Origin: an uncultured Collinsella sp.
Lineage (GTDB): Bacteria; Actinomycetota; Coriobacteriia; Coriobacteriales; Coriobacteriaceae
Direction of reading: 5' to 3'
Length of the DNA stretch: 26,666 nucleotides
NCBI GenBank assembly: GCA_900542635.1
Contig: UQOJ01000026.1
Span: forward strand, 1-26,666
Part shown: positions 1 through 6,845 of the stretch, piece after piece
Position numbering within the stretch: the stretch's first letter is position 1
Layout: every line of letters begins with the position of its first letter
Translations under genes and position numbers: made by a program
Notes under the pieces: model-generated
The model's database searches: none
The model's input: the letters and a program-made list of their open reading frames with translations, nothing else
What the model was told of the DNA's origin: nothing

Positions 1-50
1 TACGATATTCGCCTTAGTCTCGTGGGCTCGGAGATGTGTATAAGAGACAG
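1..50 (+). other. Illumina Nextera adapter (library contamination)
   Basis: These bases are not genomic. Positions 32-50 are the 19-base Tn5 mosaic end AGATGTGTATAAGAGACAG and 17-31 are the Nextera read-2 adapter GTCTCGTGGGCTCGG. Positions 9-16 are TCGCCTTA, the i7 index known as N701. Positions 1-8 match the end of the P7 flow-cell primer except for one base (TACGATAT against TACGAGAT). The peptide MCIRDS read through the mosaic end is a familiar artefact of untrimmed Nextera contigs. Genomic sequence starts at 51. Confidence 0.98.
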
Positions 51-51
51 T

Positions 52-834
52 CTTTCAGCCCGGGGCTTCAAGCAGTTCTTCGACGGCGTGTCGAGCGAAC
101 ACACGGCATATCTCACCGAGCCCTATACCAACCCGCGCTTCCCGGGCGATCAAGGTCGCCTGACGGTTCCTGCCGAGCGTATGCGCAAGCTGGTCCTCGC
201 TGCCGCGGAGCGCGGTCACACCGTTCGCATCCACGTCATCGGTGACGGTGCGATTCATGCCGCGCTGGATATCTTTGAGGAGGCCGCCGAACTGTACGGC
301 CTGCCCCAGCACGGTCATAACACGCTTGAGCATCTGGAGAACCTTCTGCCCGAGGACATCGACCGCCTGCGCAAGCTCGACGTGGTTGCCTCGAGCCAGC
401 CCTGCCATATCACGCTCGATCCGGGTGGTCCGGAGCGCGACCTGGGCTTGGAGCGCAGCCGCATCATGTGGCCGTTCGCAACCTATAAGCAGCGCGGCAT
501 TCGCCAAGCCTTCGGCACCGATAGCCCCATAACAGCTGTTACCAGCATGAACGTGCTCTACACGGCTATCACGCGCCAGGACCCCAAAAGCCACTGGCCC
601 GAGGGCGGCTGGTTGCCGAGCGAGCGCATCGATGCAGCAACGGCCCTGCGCAACTACACTCTGGGCAGCGCGTACGCAGCGGGCGACGAGCAAAACCTCG
701 GCAGCCTGGAGCCCGGCAAATACGCCGATCTGGTAGTCCTGGACCAAAACCCGCTCACCGTTGACCCCCAAGACCTCCAGGCCACAAAAGTTCAGGCCAC
801 CTACCTGGCAGGTAACTTGATTTACGAGCGCTAA
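52..834 (+). CDS. YtcJ-like metal-dependent amidohydrolase, 5'-truncated
   Basis: C-terminal 260 residues of an amidohydrolase of the YtcJ (Amidohydro_3) type. The family is about 530-560 residues long, so roughly half is missing, cut off by the contig end and not by mutation. The open frame continues into the adapter, but the first genomic residues are LSARGFKQFFDGV, a conserved family stretch just ahead of the active-site region. Visible motifs are IHVIGDGAIHAALD (metal-binding His), EHLENL, the FGTDSP segment with the catalytic Asp region, and the typical C-terminal run LGSLEPGKYADLVVLDQNPL. These enzymes hydrolyse C-N bonds in amides or cyclic amides in the cytoplasm; the substrate cannot be read from sequence. 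The gene ends at TAA 832-834 and nothing coding follows for about 900 nt. Confidence 0.9.
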   Translation, partial: LSARGFKQFFDGVSSEHTAYLTEPYTNPRFPGDQGRLTVPAERMRKLVLAAAERGHTVRIHVIGDGAIHAALDIFEEAAELYGLPQHGHNTLEHLENLLPEDIDRLRKLDVVASSQPCHITLDPGGPERDLGLERSRIMWPFATYKQRGIRQAFGTDSPITAVTSMNVLYTAITRQDPKSHWPEGGWLPSERIDAATALRNYTLGSAYAAGDEQNLGSLEPGKYADLVVLDQNPLTVDPQDLQATKVQATYLAGNLIYER

Positions 835-856
835 GTATTCATGCCGTACCGTTAAG

Positions 857-907
857 CGCGGCTCGGACAGCCTATTTTGGGATAGCGCTCGAGTCGCGTT
901 TGTTTGC
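857..907 (+). terminator. Weak terminator-like hairpin after the amidohydrolase
   Basis: CGCGGCTCG (857-865) can pair with CGAGTCGCG (890-898) using one G-U pair, and a T-rich stretch (TTTGTTT) follows. The loop is long (24 nt), so this is a weak candidate. Confidence 0.3.
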
Positions 908-1091
908 CGGTGGGGATTTGTTAGGAGCGTCCCCGCTCTGATGGATTTGGGCACAGGGCGGATGCGCCGCTGCCCTGCGCGCTCAATTTGGACATCAGCA
1001 ATGCTGCCTCTTGGTGTTTTGCATACTTCCCATTACAGATTGCATAAAAAGGCTGGGATATTCTTCCTGATCCTGATGTACCCCCGCCCGT
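908..1091. other. Intergenic stretch, no gene seen
   Basis: No open frame here has a ribosome binding site or recognisable protein. A short hairpin can form between CAGGGC (954-959) and GCCCTG (972-977). The 12-mer CTCAATTTGGAC at 982-993 recurs after argD at 13744-13755, which suggests a small dispersed intergenic motif. Confidence 0.5.
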
Positions 1092-1331
1092 GCCGTGCAA
1101 AAAACGGAGTATTCAGTACCGCGAGCTCTGCCGGTGCCGCTGCGGCTGAGTAACGTTGCGGAGATTGACGTCATTTTGGGGTCCGGCGCGGCGCGAAGCA
1201 TGCCTTTTTGTCCTGGCGGGGTTTGCCTGCCGACTCAAATCGCCGGTCGAAGGCGTCCTTGGGACCAATATGGTGTGTCCGGCGTGTATGCAGCCGTCCT
1301 GGCTTGCTGAATACTCCCAAAAATGCACGGC
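1092..1331. repeat. Imperfect inverted repeat, about 240 bp
   Basis: The left arm is GCCGTGCA (1092-1099), then an A-rich 6-nt gap, then GGAGTATTCAG (1106-1116). The right arm is CTGAATACTCC (1307-1317), a 6-nt A-rich gap, then TGCACGGC (1324-1331). The 8-bp and 11-bp blocks are perfect reverse complements, and the gaps have equal length, so the arms are colinear. The interior shows no long pairing and no credible gene. It may be a decayed MITE-like element or a structured intergenic region. Confidence 0.55.
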
Positions 1332-1399
1332 GCTCCCCAGGGGACCCGTGCGCGTAGCGAAAACCATGCCCACGTTCCTATCCGCATCGCCATTTTGCT

Positions 1400-1627
1400 G
1401 CACTGACTTTTCTGAATGCCGGGCTCGAATTAGTTAACCTGCCTCCCGTGTGGCTCCGGAGGGGCGGGGCATAAGGTTTATCGCGAGTTCCGCACGAGCC
1501 GAAGGCCACTTAATGTGGCCTTCGTGCGAGCAGGACTGCCCGAGCAGGAAACCTTATGCCCCGCCCCTCCGGAGCCACACGGGAGCCACCGCTAAGTTAT
1601 CCCCCGGCATTCAGAAAATCTAAGTGC
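1400..1627. repeat. Large nested palindrome upstream of groES
   Basis: There are four nested tiers. The outer tips GCACT (1400-1404) and AGTGC (1623-1627) flank a perfect 16-bp inverted repeat (1408-1423 with 1603-1618, TTTTCTGAATGCCGGG). Inside is a perfect 37-bp GC-rich inverted repeat (1443-1479 with 1549-1585). At the core GAAGGCCAC (1501-1509) pairs with GTGGCCTTC (1515-1523) around a 5-nt loop. It lies about 130 nt ahead of groES. It could form a cruciform or a very stable RNA hairpin. It could act as a transcription barrier or be a non-autonomous mobile element. The same design recurs after groEL. Confidence 0.9.
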
Positions 1628-1755
1628 CAAAAAATAAGATTTTTTGACTCCGTGTTGTATAACCCGCCATTCGTGGGTACCATTCAACGCGTACGCAAAC
1701 AAAAAGGGTTAATTCGCGTGGCATAACCGCGCGGCCCAAAAAGGAGGAGACAAGC
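1628..1755 (+). promoter_or_regulatory. Leader region of groESL, promoter unresolved
   Basis: The likely promoter region of groESL lies between the upstream palindrome and groES. A -35-like TTGACT (1644-1649) and a -10-like TATAAC (1658-1663) are present, but only 8 nt apart, so they do not form one promoter. AAAATCT (1615-1621) and AGATTTT (1637-1643) form a small inverted repeat. No CIRCE element (TTAGCACTC-N9-GAGTGCTAA) and no HAIR box is visible. The groES ribosome binding site is AAGGAGG just ahead of ATG 1756. Confidence 0.35.
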
Positions 1756-2049
1756 ATGTCGTCTTTGAAGCCGCTTGCAGATCGTGTTCTGGTCAAGCCC
1801 GACGAGGCCGAGCAGAAGACCGCTTCTGGTCTGTATATCGCCAGCAACGCTCAGGAGAAACCGCAGCGTGGCACCATCGTTGCCGTTGGCGCCGGCAAGG
1901 TCAACGACAAGGGTGAGCGCATCCCCATGGACGTCAAGGTTGGCGACGTTGTCATCTACGGTAAGTTCGGTGGCAACGAGGTCAAGGTCGACGGCGAGAA
2001 GTATCTGCTGATGCGCGCCGACGACATCTACGCCGTCGTCGAGGCCTAG
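1756..2049 (+). CDS. groES: Co-chaperonin GroES (Cpn10)
   Basis: A 97-residue heptameric lid protein of the GroEL-GroES folding chamber, cytoplasmic. The whole chain fits the family length and pattern: PLADRVLVKPDEAEQKTASG at the N-terminus, the mobile loop just after it, GTIVAVGAGK, VKVGDVVIYGKFGGNEVKVDGE, and the C-terminal YLLMRADDIYAVVE. The start ATG follows a strong AAGGAGG ribosome binding site. groEL begins 96 nt downstream on the same strand, the classical bicistronic order, so both are probably on one stress-responsive mRNA. No known heat-shock operator is visible upstream. The gene is intact. Confidence 0.97.
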   Translation: MSSLKPLADRVLVKPDEAEQKTASGLYIASNAQEKPQRGTIVAVGAGKVNDKGERIPMDVKVGDVVIYGKFGGNEVKVDGEKYLLMRADDIYAVVEA

Positions 2050-2145
2050 TCTCGTCAGAATCTCTGATTCGTCTTTGAACGCGCCCGCCGCATAGGACTC
2101 GGAAGCGGCGACGCGAGTCACATTTCTTTTGGAGGATTACCTACC

Positions 2146-3783
2146 ATGGCAAAGAACATTACGTTCAACACCGATGCCCGCGCTAAGCTTGCCAAGGGCG
2201 TCAACACTCTGGCCGACGCCGTTACCGTCACCATGGGCCCCAAGGGTCGCTACGTTGCGCTGCAGCGCACGTTCGGTGCCCCGACCATCACCAACGACGG
2301 CGTTTCCGTCGCCAAGGAGATCGAGCTCGAGGACAACATCGAGAACATGGGCGCTCAGCTGGTGAAGGAGGTCGCCACCAAGACCAACGACACCGTGGGT
2401 GACGGCACCACCACCGCAACCCTGCTCGCCCAGGCCATCGTCAACGACGGTCTGCGCAACGTCGCCGCTGGCGCCAACCCGCTGGCCATCCGTCGCGGCA
2501 TCGACAAGGCCGTTAACGCCGCCGTCGCCGAGATGAAGAAGCAGGCCAAGCCGGTCGAGACCAAGGAGCAGATCGCTTCCGTCGGTACCATCTCTGCCGG
2601 TGACCCCGAGGTCGGTGAGAAGATCGCCGAGGCCATGGAGGTCGTGGGCAAGGACGGCGTCATCACCGTCGAGGATTCCCAGACGTTCGACATCACCATC
2701 GACACCGTCGAGGGCATGCAGTTCGACAAGGGCTATGTCTCCGCTTACTTCGTCACGGATAACGACCGCATGGAGGCCGTGATGAAGGATCCGTACATCC
2801 TCATCACCGACCAGAAGATCTCCAGCGTTCAGGACATTATGCCCGTTCTCGAGGCTGTCCAGCGCGCTGGCCGTGGCCTGCTCATCATCGCTGAGGACAT
2901 CGACGGCGAGGCTCTGCCTACCCTGGTTCTCAACAAGATCCGTGGCGCCCTCAACGTCTGCGCCGTCAAGGCTCCGGGCTACGGCGATCGCCGCAAGCGT
3001 ATCCTCGAGGACATCGCCGTCCTCACCGGTGGTCAGGCCGCTCTGGACGAGCTGGGCGTGAAGGTCGCTGACATCACTGCCGATATGCTCGGTACCGCTA
3101 AGTCCGTTACCATCTCCAAGGACAACACCGTCGTCGTCGGCGGCGCTGGCTCCAAGGAGGCCATCGACGCTCGTATCGCTCAGATCAAGGGTGAGATGGA
3201 GAACACCACCTCTGACTTCGACCGTGAGAAGCTCCAGGAGCGCCTGGCCAAGCTCTCCGGTGGCGTTGCCGTCATCAAGGTCGGCGCTGCTACCGAGTCC
3301 GAGCTCAAGGAGATCAAGCATCGCGTCGAGGACGCCCTGCAGGCTACCCGCGCTGCTGTCGAGGAGGGTATCGTCGCCGGTGGCGGCGTCGCCTTCATGG
3401 ACGCTGCTCCTGCGCTCGATGCTGTCGAGATTGACGACCCCGAGGAGAAGATCGGTGTCGACATCGTCAAGAAGGCTCTGACTGCTCCGGTTGCTACCAT
3501 CGCCAAGAACGCTGGCTTTGAGGGCGCCGTCGTGGTCGACAAGGTTGCCGAGCTGCCCGCCGGCCAGGGTCTCAACTCTGCCAACGGTGAGTGGGGCGAC
3601 ATGATCGAGATGGGCGTCCTCGACCCCGTCAAGGTCAGCCGCGTCACCCTGCAGAACGCTGCTTCTGTCGCCAGCCTGATCCTCATCACCGAGGCCACCG
3701 TCTCCGATGTGCCCAAGAACACTCAGCTTGAGGACGCTATCGCTGCTGCCACCGCTGGTCAGCAGGGCGGCGGTATGTACTAA
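2146..3783 (+). CDS. groEL: Chaperonin GroEL (Cpn60)
   Basis: A 545-residue 60-kDa chaperonin, which forms the double-ring ATP-driven protein-folding chamber with GroES. The N-terminus MAKNITFNTDARAKLAKGVN is typical. The ATP-binding segments VTMGPKGRYV and GDGTTTATLLAQ are intact, as are the apical-domain stretch AEDIDGEALPTLVLNK and the KAPGYGDRRK segment. The equatorial EEGIVAGGGVAF motif is present, and the chain ends in the glycine-methionine tail QQGGGMY. The start follows a TTGGAGGA ribosome binding site. The spacing from groES indicates co-transcription. A very long palindrome starts at the stop codon. Confidence 0.98.
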   Translation: MAKNITFNTDARAKLAKGVNTLADAVTVTMGPKGRYVALQRTFGAPTITNDGVSVAKEIELEDNIENMGAQLVKEVATKTNDTVGDGTTTATLLAQAIVNDGLRNVAAGANPLAIRRGIDKAVNAAVAEMKKQAKPVETKEQIASVGTISAGDPEVGEKIAEAMEVVGKDGVITVEDSQTFDITIDTVEGMQFDKGYVSAYFVTDNDRMEAVMKDPYILITDQKISSVQDIMPVLEAVQRAGRGLLIIAEDIDGEALPTLVLNKIRGALNVCAVKAPGYGDRRKRILEDIAVLTGGQAALDELGVKVADITADMLGTAKSVTISKDNTVVVGGAGSKEAIDARIAQIKGEMENTTSDFDREKLQERLAKLSGGVAVIKVGAATESELKEIKHRVEDALQATRAAVEEGIVAGGGVAFMDAAPALDAVEIDDPEEKIGVDIVKKALTAPVATIAKNAGFEGAVVVDKVAELPAGQGLNSANGEWGDMIEMGVLDPVKVSRVTLQNAASVASLILITEATVSDVPKNTQLEDAIAAATAGQQGGGMY

Positions 3784-3970
3784 GGCCGACAAGGTCTAGA
3801 ACTCCCACCGGGAATCCGGGGGCGTGACGGGGGTTTCTCTCCGGAACGTCCTCGGACATGCAAAGAGGCTCCGCATCGCGCTTCGCGCTGCGGAGCCTCT
3901 TTGCGTCCTGCGGAAATGTTCCGGAGAGAAACCCCCGTCACGCCCCCGGATTCCCTGCGTTTGCGGCCTT
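3782..3970. repeat. Large nested palindrome after groEL
   Basis: A perfect 38-bp inverted repeat (3810-3847 with 3918-3955) encloses a perfect 16-bp hairpin (3860-3875 with 3889-3904), whose loop TCGCGCTTCGCGC can pair further. An outer 7-bp tier AAGGCCG (3782-3788) and CGGCCTT (3964-3970) begins within the groEL stop codon. The two internal-loop strands resemble each other in the same orientation (GTCCTCGGACAT and GTCCTGCGGAAAT). No U-run follows, so it is not a textbook terminator, though it would still make an extremely stable RNA hairpin. Its layout matches the palindrome upstream of groES, but the sequence differs. Confidence 0.92.
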
Positions 3971-4025
3971 GAGGTCGGCTCGCGGAGAAGGACGTGGTTG
4001 ATGGGAGTACGTGTCCCCTTCGCTG

Positions 4026-4100
4026 TTTCGCGCTTCGCGCGAAAGGCGCGCTACTTTGGGATGGGTGGGGAATGTGGTTGTTGCGGCAACTGGTCCCCAC
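4026..4100. repeat. Two short hairpins between groEL and the riboswitch
   Basis: TTTCGCGC (4026-4033) pairs with GCGCGAAA (4037-4044) around a 3-nt loop. GTGGGGA (4065-4071) pairs with TCCCCAC (4094-4100), with an inner GTTG/CAAC stem. No gene is supported between 3971 and 4121. Confidence 0.6.
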
Positions 4101-4121
4101 TACAAATTACCCTTGGCATAC

Positions 4122-4149
4122 TTGCGTGAACGATTGCTCGTGCTACACT
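4122..4149 (+). promoter_or_regulatory. Candidate promoter of the riboflavin uptake operon
   Basis: TTGCGT (4122-4127), a 16-nt spacer, then TACACT (4144-4149). It lies just ahead of the FMN riboswitch, as expected for a leader promoter. The same -35 hexamer appears ahead of the MurE-type gene and veg. Confidence 0.5.
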
Positions 4150-4158
4150 TGCAATTGC

Positions 4159-4340
4159 TGTTTCAGGGCGGGGTGGAATTCCCCACTGGCGGTAAATCGG
4201 GCGGTGCCAAAGGGGCGCCGTGGAGCAGGCGAGGTGCCTGCGACTGAGCCGATGAGTCCGCGACCCGTGCGTGTGTTGGTTCGCATGCCGGCTGAACTGG
4301 TGAGATCCCAGTACCAACGGTTAGAGTCCGGATGAAAGAG
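4159..4340 (+). promoter_or_regulatory. FMN riboswitch (RFN element)
   Basis: The leader carries the conserved RFN core: CAGGGCGGGGTGGAATTCCC from 4164, ACTGGCGGTAAAT, a variable arm, GAGCCGATGAGTCCGCGACC, CTGGTGAGATCCCAGTACC, and ACGGTTAGAGTCCGGATGAA. The closing P1 stem pairs TTTCA (4161-4165) with TGAAA (4333-4337). Only 16 nt separate P1 from the ribU start codon, too little for a separate terminator. Control by hiding the ribosome binding site when FMN is bound is therefore the likely mode (inference). It should lower riboflavin import when FMN is plentiful. Confidence 0.96.
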
Positions 4341-4353
4341 GCAGGTGATCTTA

Positions 4354-4944
4354 ATGTCTGAACAGTCGCAGCATATCCATTTTGAGAATACGAATAGGTG
4401 GAGCACCAAACAGCTCGTTACCATGGCGCTGATGTGTGCCTTGGGCGCCCTGTTTATGTACGTGCAGCTGCCCATCCTTCCTTCGGCGCCGTTTTTGACG
4501 TATGACCCGTCGCTGGTTCCGGCGATGGTGTGCGGGTTTGCATATGGCCCCGGTTCCGGTACCGCTGTTGCTGCTATGGCAATCGTTATCCATGCGCTCA
4601 CTACGGGTGACTGGGTCGGTGCGCTTATGAACTTGGTTGCCACGCTGGGCTACATTTTGCCCGCGGCTATCGTCTACCAGAAGATGCATACCTATAAGGG
4701 TGCCGTGATTGGCCTGGTGCTCGGCGTCATTGCCGCTACAGCGCTGTCTATGGTCGCAAACCTTACCATTGGCGTATGGTTCTGGTATGGCTCGGTCGAT
4801 GTGATCGCTCCGCTCATGATTCCTGCCGTACTGCCGTTCAACCTTATCAAGACCGTGCTTAACTCGGTGTTGACGCTGGCGGTGTATAAAGCAGTCTCCA
4901 ACCTCATCACGCCTAAAAAGGACCAGGTCAAAGGCCGCGCATGA
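4354..4944 (+). CDS. ribU: Riboflavin ECF transporter substrate-binding subunit RibU
   Basis: A 196-residue membrane protein, the S component that captures riboflavin for an energy-coupling factor transporter. About six hydrophobic helices are visible. The family signature LPILPSAPFLTYDPSLVPAM in the first third corresponds to the RibU motif around the flavin site. The start is set at ATG 4354 because AGGTGATC (4343-4350) matches the extended anti-Shine-Dalgarno sequence; the in-frame GTG at 4345 lies inside that site. The FMN riboswitch directly upstream supports riboflavin as substrate. The gene overlaps the ATPase gene by ATGA (4941-4944), so the two are translationally coupled. Confidence 0.93.
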   Translation: MSEQSQHIHFENTNRWSTKQLVTMALMCALGALFMYVQLPILPSAPFLTYDPSLVPAMVCGFAYGPGSGTAVAAMAIVIHALTTGDWVGALMNLVATLGYILPAAIVYQKMHTYKGAVIGLVLGVIAATALSMVANLTIGVWFWYGSVDVIAPLMIPAVLPFNLIKTVLNSVLTLAVYKAVSNLITPKKDQVKGRA

Positions 4945-6845
4945 TTGAGTGTCGGGGCGTTTCCTTTAGCTATGACGGTGCCGTGTCGGCACTCGACGGT
5001 GTCGATCTGAACATCGAGGACGGTGAGTTTTTCTGCATCCTCGGTGGCAATGGGTCGGGCAAGTCGACGTTTGCCAAGCATCTGAATGCGCTGTTGCAAC
5101 CCGATGCGGGCACGGTACGCATCAACGGCATGGATGCGTCCGACCCCGAGCTGGTCTACGACATTCGTTCGACCGCGGGCATGGTATTCCAGAATCCCGA
5201 CGACCAGCTGGTGGCAACGCTTGTCGAAGATGACGTTGCGTTCGGTCCCGAAAACCTTGGCGTGCCATCGGCGCAAATTGCGCAGCGCGTGCGCGAGGCG
5301 CTGAAGGGCGTGGGCCTGGTGGGCTTTGAGCGCCACGAGACCCATGCGCTTTCGGGCGGCCAAAAGCAGCGCGTGGCGCTTGCCGGCGTGCTTGCCATGG
5401 AACCGCGCGTGCTCATATTGGACGAGGCCTCCTCGATGCTCGATCCGCGTGGACGCAAGGGTCTCATGAAGGCTTGCCGCGCGTTGCACGATCGCGGCAT
5501 GACCATCGTGATGATTACGCACTTTATGGAAGAAGCCGCCGAGGCAGATCGCATCGCGGTGTTTCAGGCGGGACGAGTTGCCATGTTGGGCACGCCCGAG
5601 GAGATTCTGACGCGGGCAGATGAGCTCGCGGAGCTCAACCTAGATATGCCGGCGTCGTGCCGTTTGGGCATGGCGCTTCGTGCGAAGGGCGTGCCTGTTC
5701 ATGCGCAGGTGCGCGAGGTGGATATGGTCGCCGAGGTTGCGCAGACTTATGCCGAGCGAAGTGGGGTAGACATCGCGGGGCAGTCTTCCGTATCCCAGTT
5801 GGAAATCGCTGACGGCACTGTTCCGGTAGACAACGAGGACAACGCGTCGGAGCCCGTCATCGAGCTAGCCCGTGTTTCGTACAGTTATTCGCTCAGTCCG
5901 CGCGAGCGCCGCCGCTGGCATAAGCGCTCGGCCACTGCGGGCAAATCGAACAAACAGGCTCTCTGGGGAAACGACCCCAGCAGCCCGTGGGCACTGCGTG
6001 ATGTATCGCTGACGGTGCGTCGCGGCGAGTTCCTGGGCTTGGCAGGTCATACCGGTTCGGGTAAGTCGACGCTGGTCCAGCATCTCAACGGTTTGATTTG
6101 CCCCCAGGAGGGAAGCGTTTGCGCGCTGGGGCTCGATCTGTCAAACAAGAAAGACGCCGCCGCGGTTAAGGCCAAGGTCGGCGTGGTGTTTCAATATCCC
6201 GAGCGCCAGCTATTTGCTGAGACCGTGGCGCAGGACGTGGCGTTTGGCCCGCGCAACCTTGGTCTGCCGCAAGACGAGGTTGCGCGCCGTGTCGCATCAT
6301 CGCTTACGCGCGTGGGCCTCGACCTCGCCGCGATAGGCGACAAGAGTCCCTTTGAGCTTTCGGGCGGTCAGCAACGGCGTGTGGCATTCGCCGGCGTGCT
6401 CGCCATGGAGCCCGAAGTCCTGGTGCTCGATGAGCCCATGGCGGGGCTCGATCCGGCGGCGCGCAGGGATTTCCTTGAGCTTATCGATCGACTTCACCTC
6501 GATGGCCTGACCGTTGTCATGGTTTCACATAGTATGGATGACCTGGCCAATTGCTGTGACCGCATCGTCGTAATGAACGAAGGCGCGGTGTTTGCCGAGG
6601 GCACGCCCGCTCAGGTTTTTGCGCATGCGGATGAGCTTAAATCAATCGGCTTGGGTGTTCCCGCTGCCCAGCGCATGGCGCTGGCGCTTGCGAAGGCAGG
6701 CGTGCCGCTGCGCTTTGACGGCCTCTATACGGTTGAGTCGCTGGCAGACGAGTTGGTGGACCTGCTAATCGGTCGCTCGGGCGGTCCTTCTAACGTCGCG
6801 GACATTGCTAAATCAAAGACGGTCGCGCGAGAGGAGGGCTGCTAA
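4941..6845 (+). CDS. Fused ECF transporter ATPase (EcfA1-EcfA2)
   Basis: A 634-residue protein carrying both ABC ATPases of an ECF transporter, usually two separate chains of about 280 residues. The first unit has Walker A GGNGSGKST (near residue 34), Q-loop NPDDQ (85-89), signature LSGGQKQR (near 137), Walker B VLILDE (near 156) and an ITH switch His. The second has HTGSGKST (near 368), YPERQ (near 418), LSGGQQRR (near 473), VLVLDEP (near 492) and VSHSM. Both sites look catalytically complete. A basic segment rich in Arg and Lys, about 30 residues (roughly 315-345), is inserted between YSYSLSP and WALRDVSL in the second unit. The gene sits between ribU and ecfT with overlaps of 4 nt and 1 nt. 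Confidence 0.95.
   Translation: MIECRGVSFSYDGAVSALDGVDLNIEDGEFFCILGGNGSGKSTFAKHLNALLQPDAGTVRINGMDASDPELVYDIRSTAGMVFQNPDDQLVATLVEDDVAFGPENLGVPSAQIAQRVREALKGVGLVGFERHETHALSGGQKQRVALAGVLAMEPRVLILDEASSMLDPRGRKGLMKACRALHDRGMTIVMITHFMEEAAEADRIAVFQAGRVAMLGTPEEILTRADELAELNLDMPASCRLGMALRAKGVPVHAQVREVDMVAEVAQTYAERSGVDIAGQSSVSQLEIADGTVPVDNEDNASEPVIELARVSYSYSLSPRERRRWHKRSATAGKSNKQALWGNDPSSPWALRDVSLTVRRGEFLGLAGHTGSGKSTLVQHLNGLICPQEGSVCALGLDLSNKKDAAAVKAKVGVVFQYPERQLFAETVAQDVAFGPRNLGLPQDEVARRVASSLTRVGLDLAAIGDKSPFELSGGQQRRVAFAGVLAMEPEVLVLDEPMAGLDPAARRDFLELIDRLHLDGLTVVMVSHSMDDLANCCDRIVVMNEGAVFAEGTPAQVFAHADELKSIGLGVPAAQRMALALAKAGVPLRFDGLYTVESLADELVDLLIGRSGGPSNVADIAKSKTVAREEGC

Noticed and set aside
1156..1437. 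Open frame of 93 codons in the gap before groES
   Set aside because: It starts at TTG without a ribosome binding site and runs across the ends of two inverted-repeat elements; no family resemblance.
1644..1663. TTGACT and TATAAC as one groESL promoter
   Set aside because: The spacer is only 8 nt.
2137..3792. Long open frame antisense to groEL (551 codons), and similar ones opposite argC, asnB, murE, HAD-murI-rph and lysS
   Set aside because: They mirror the codon bias of the GC-rich sense genes, show low-complexity Leu/Asp/Gly/Val composition and match no family. The sense genes are fully recognisable.
1400..3970. groESL and its flanking palindromes as a composite transposon
   Set aside because: The two palindromes differ in sequence, there is no transposase and no flanking duplication; groESL is an essential core operon.
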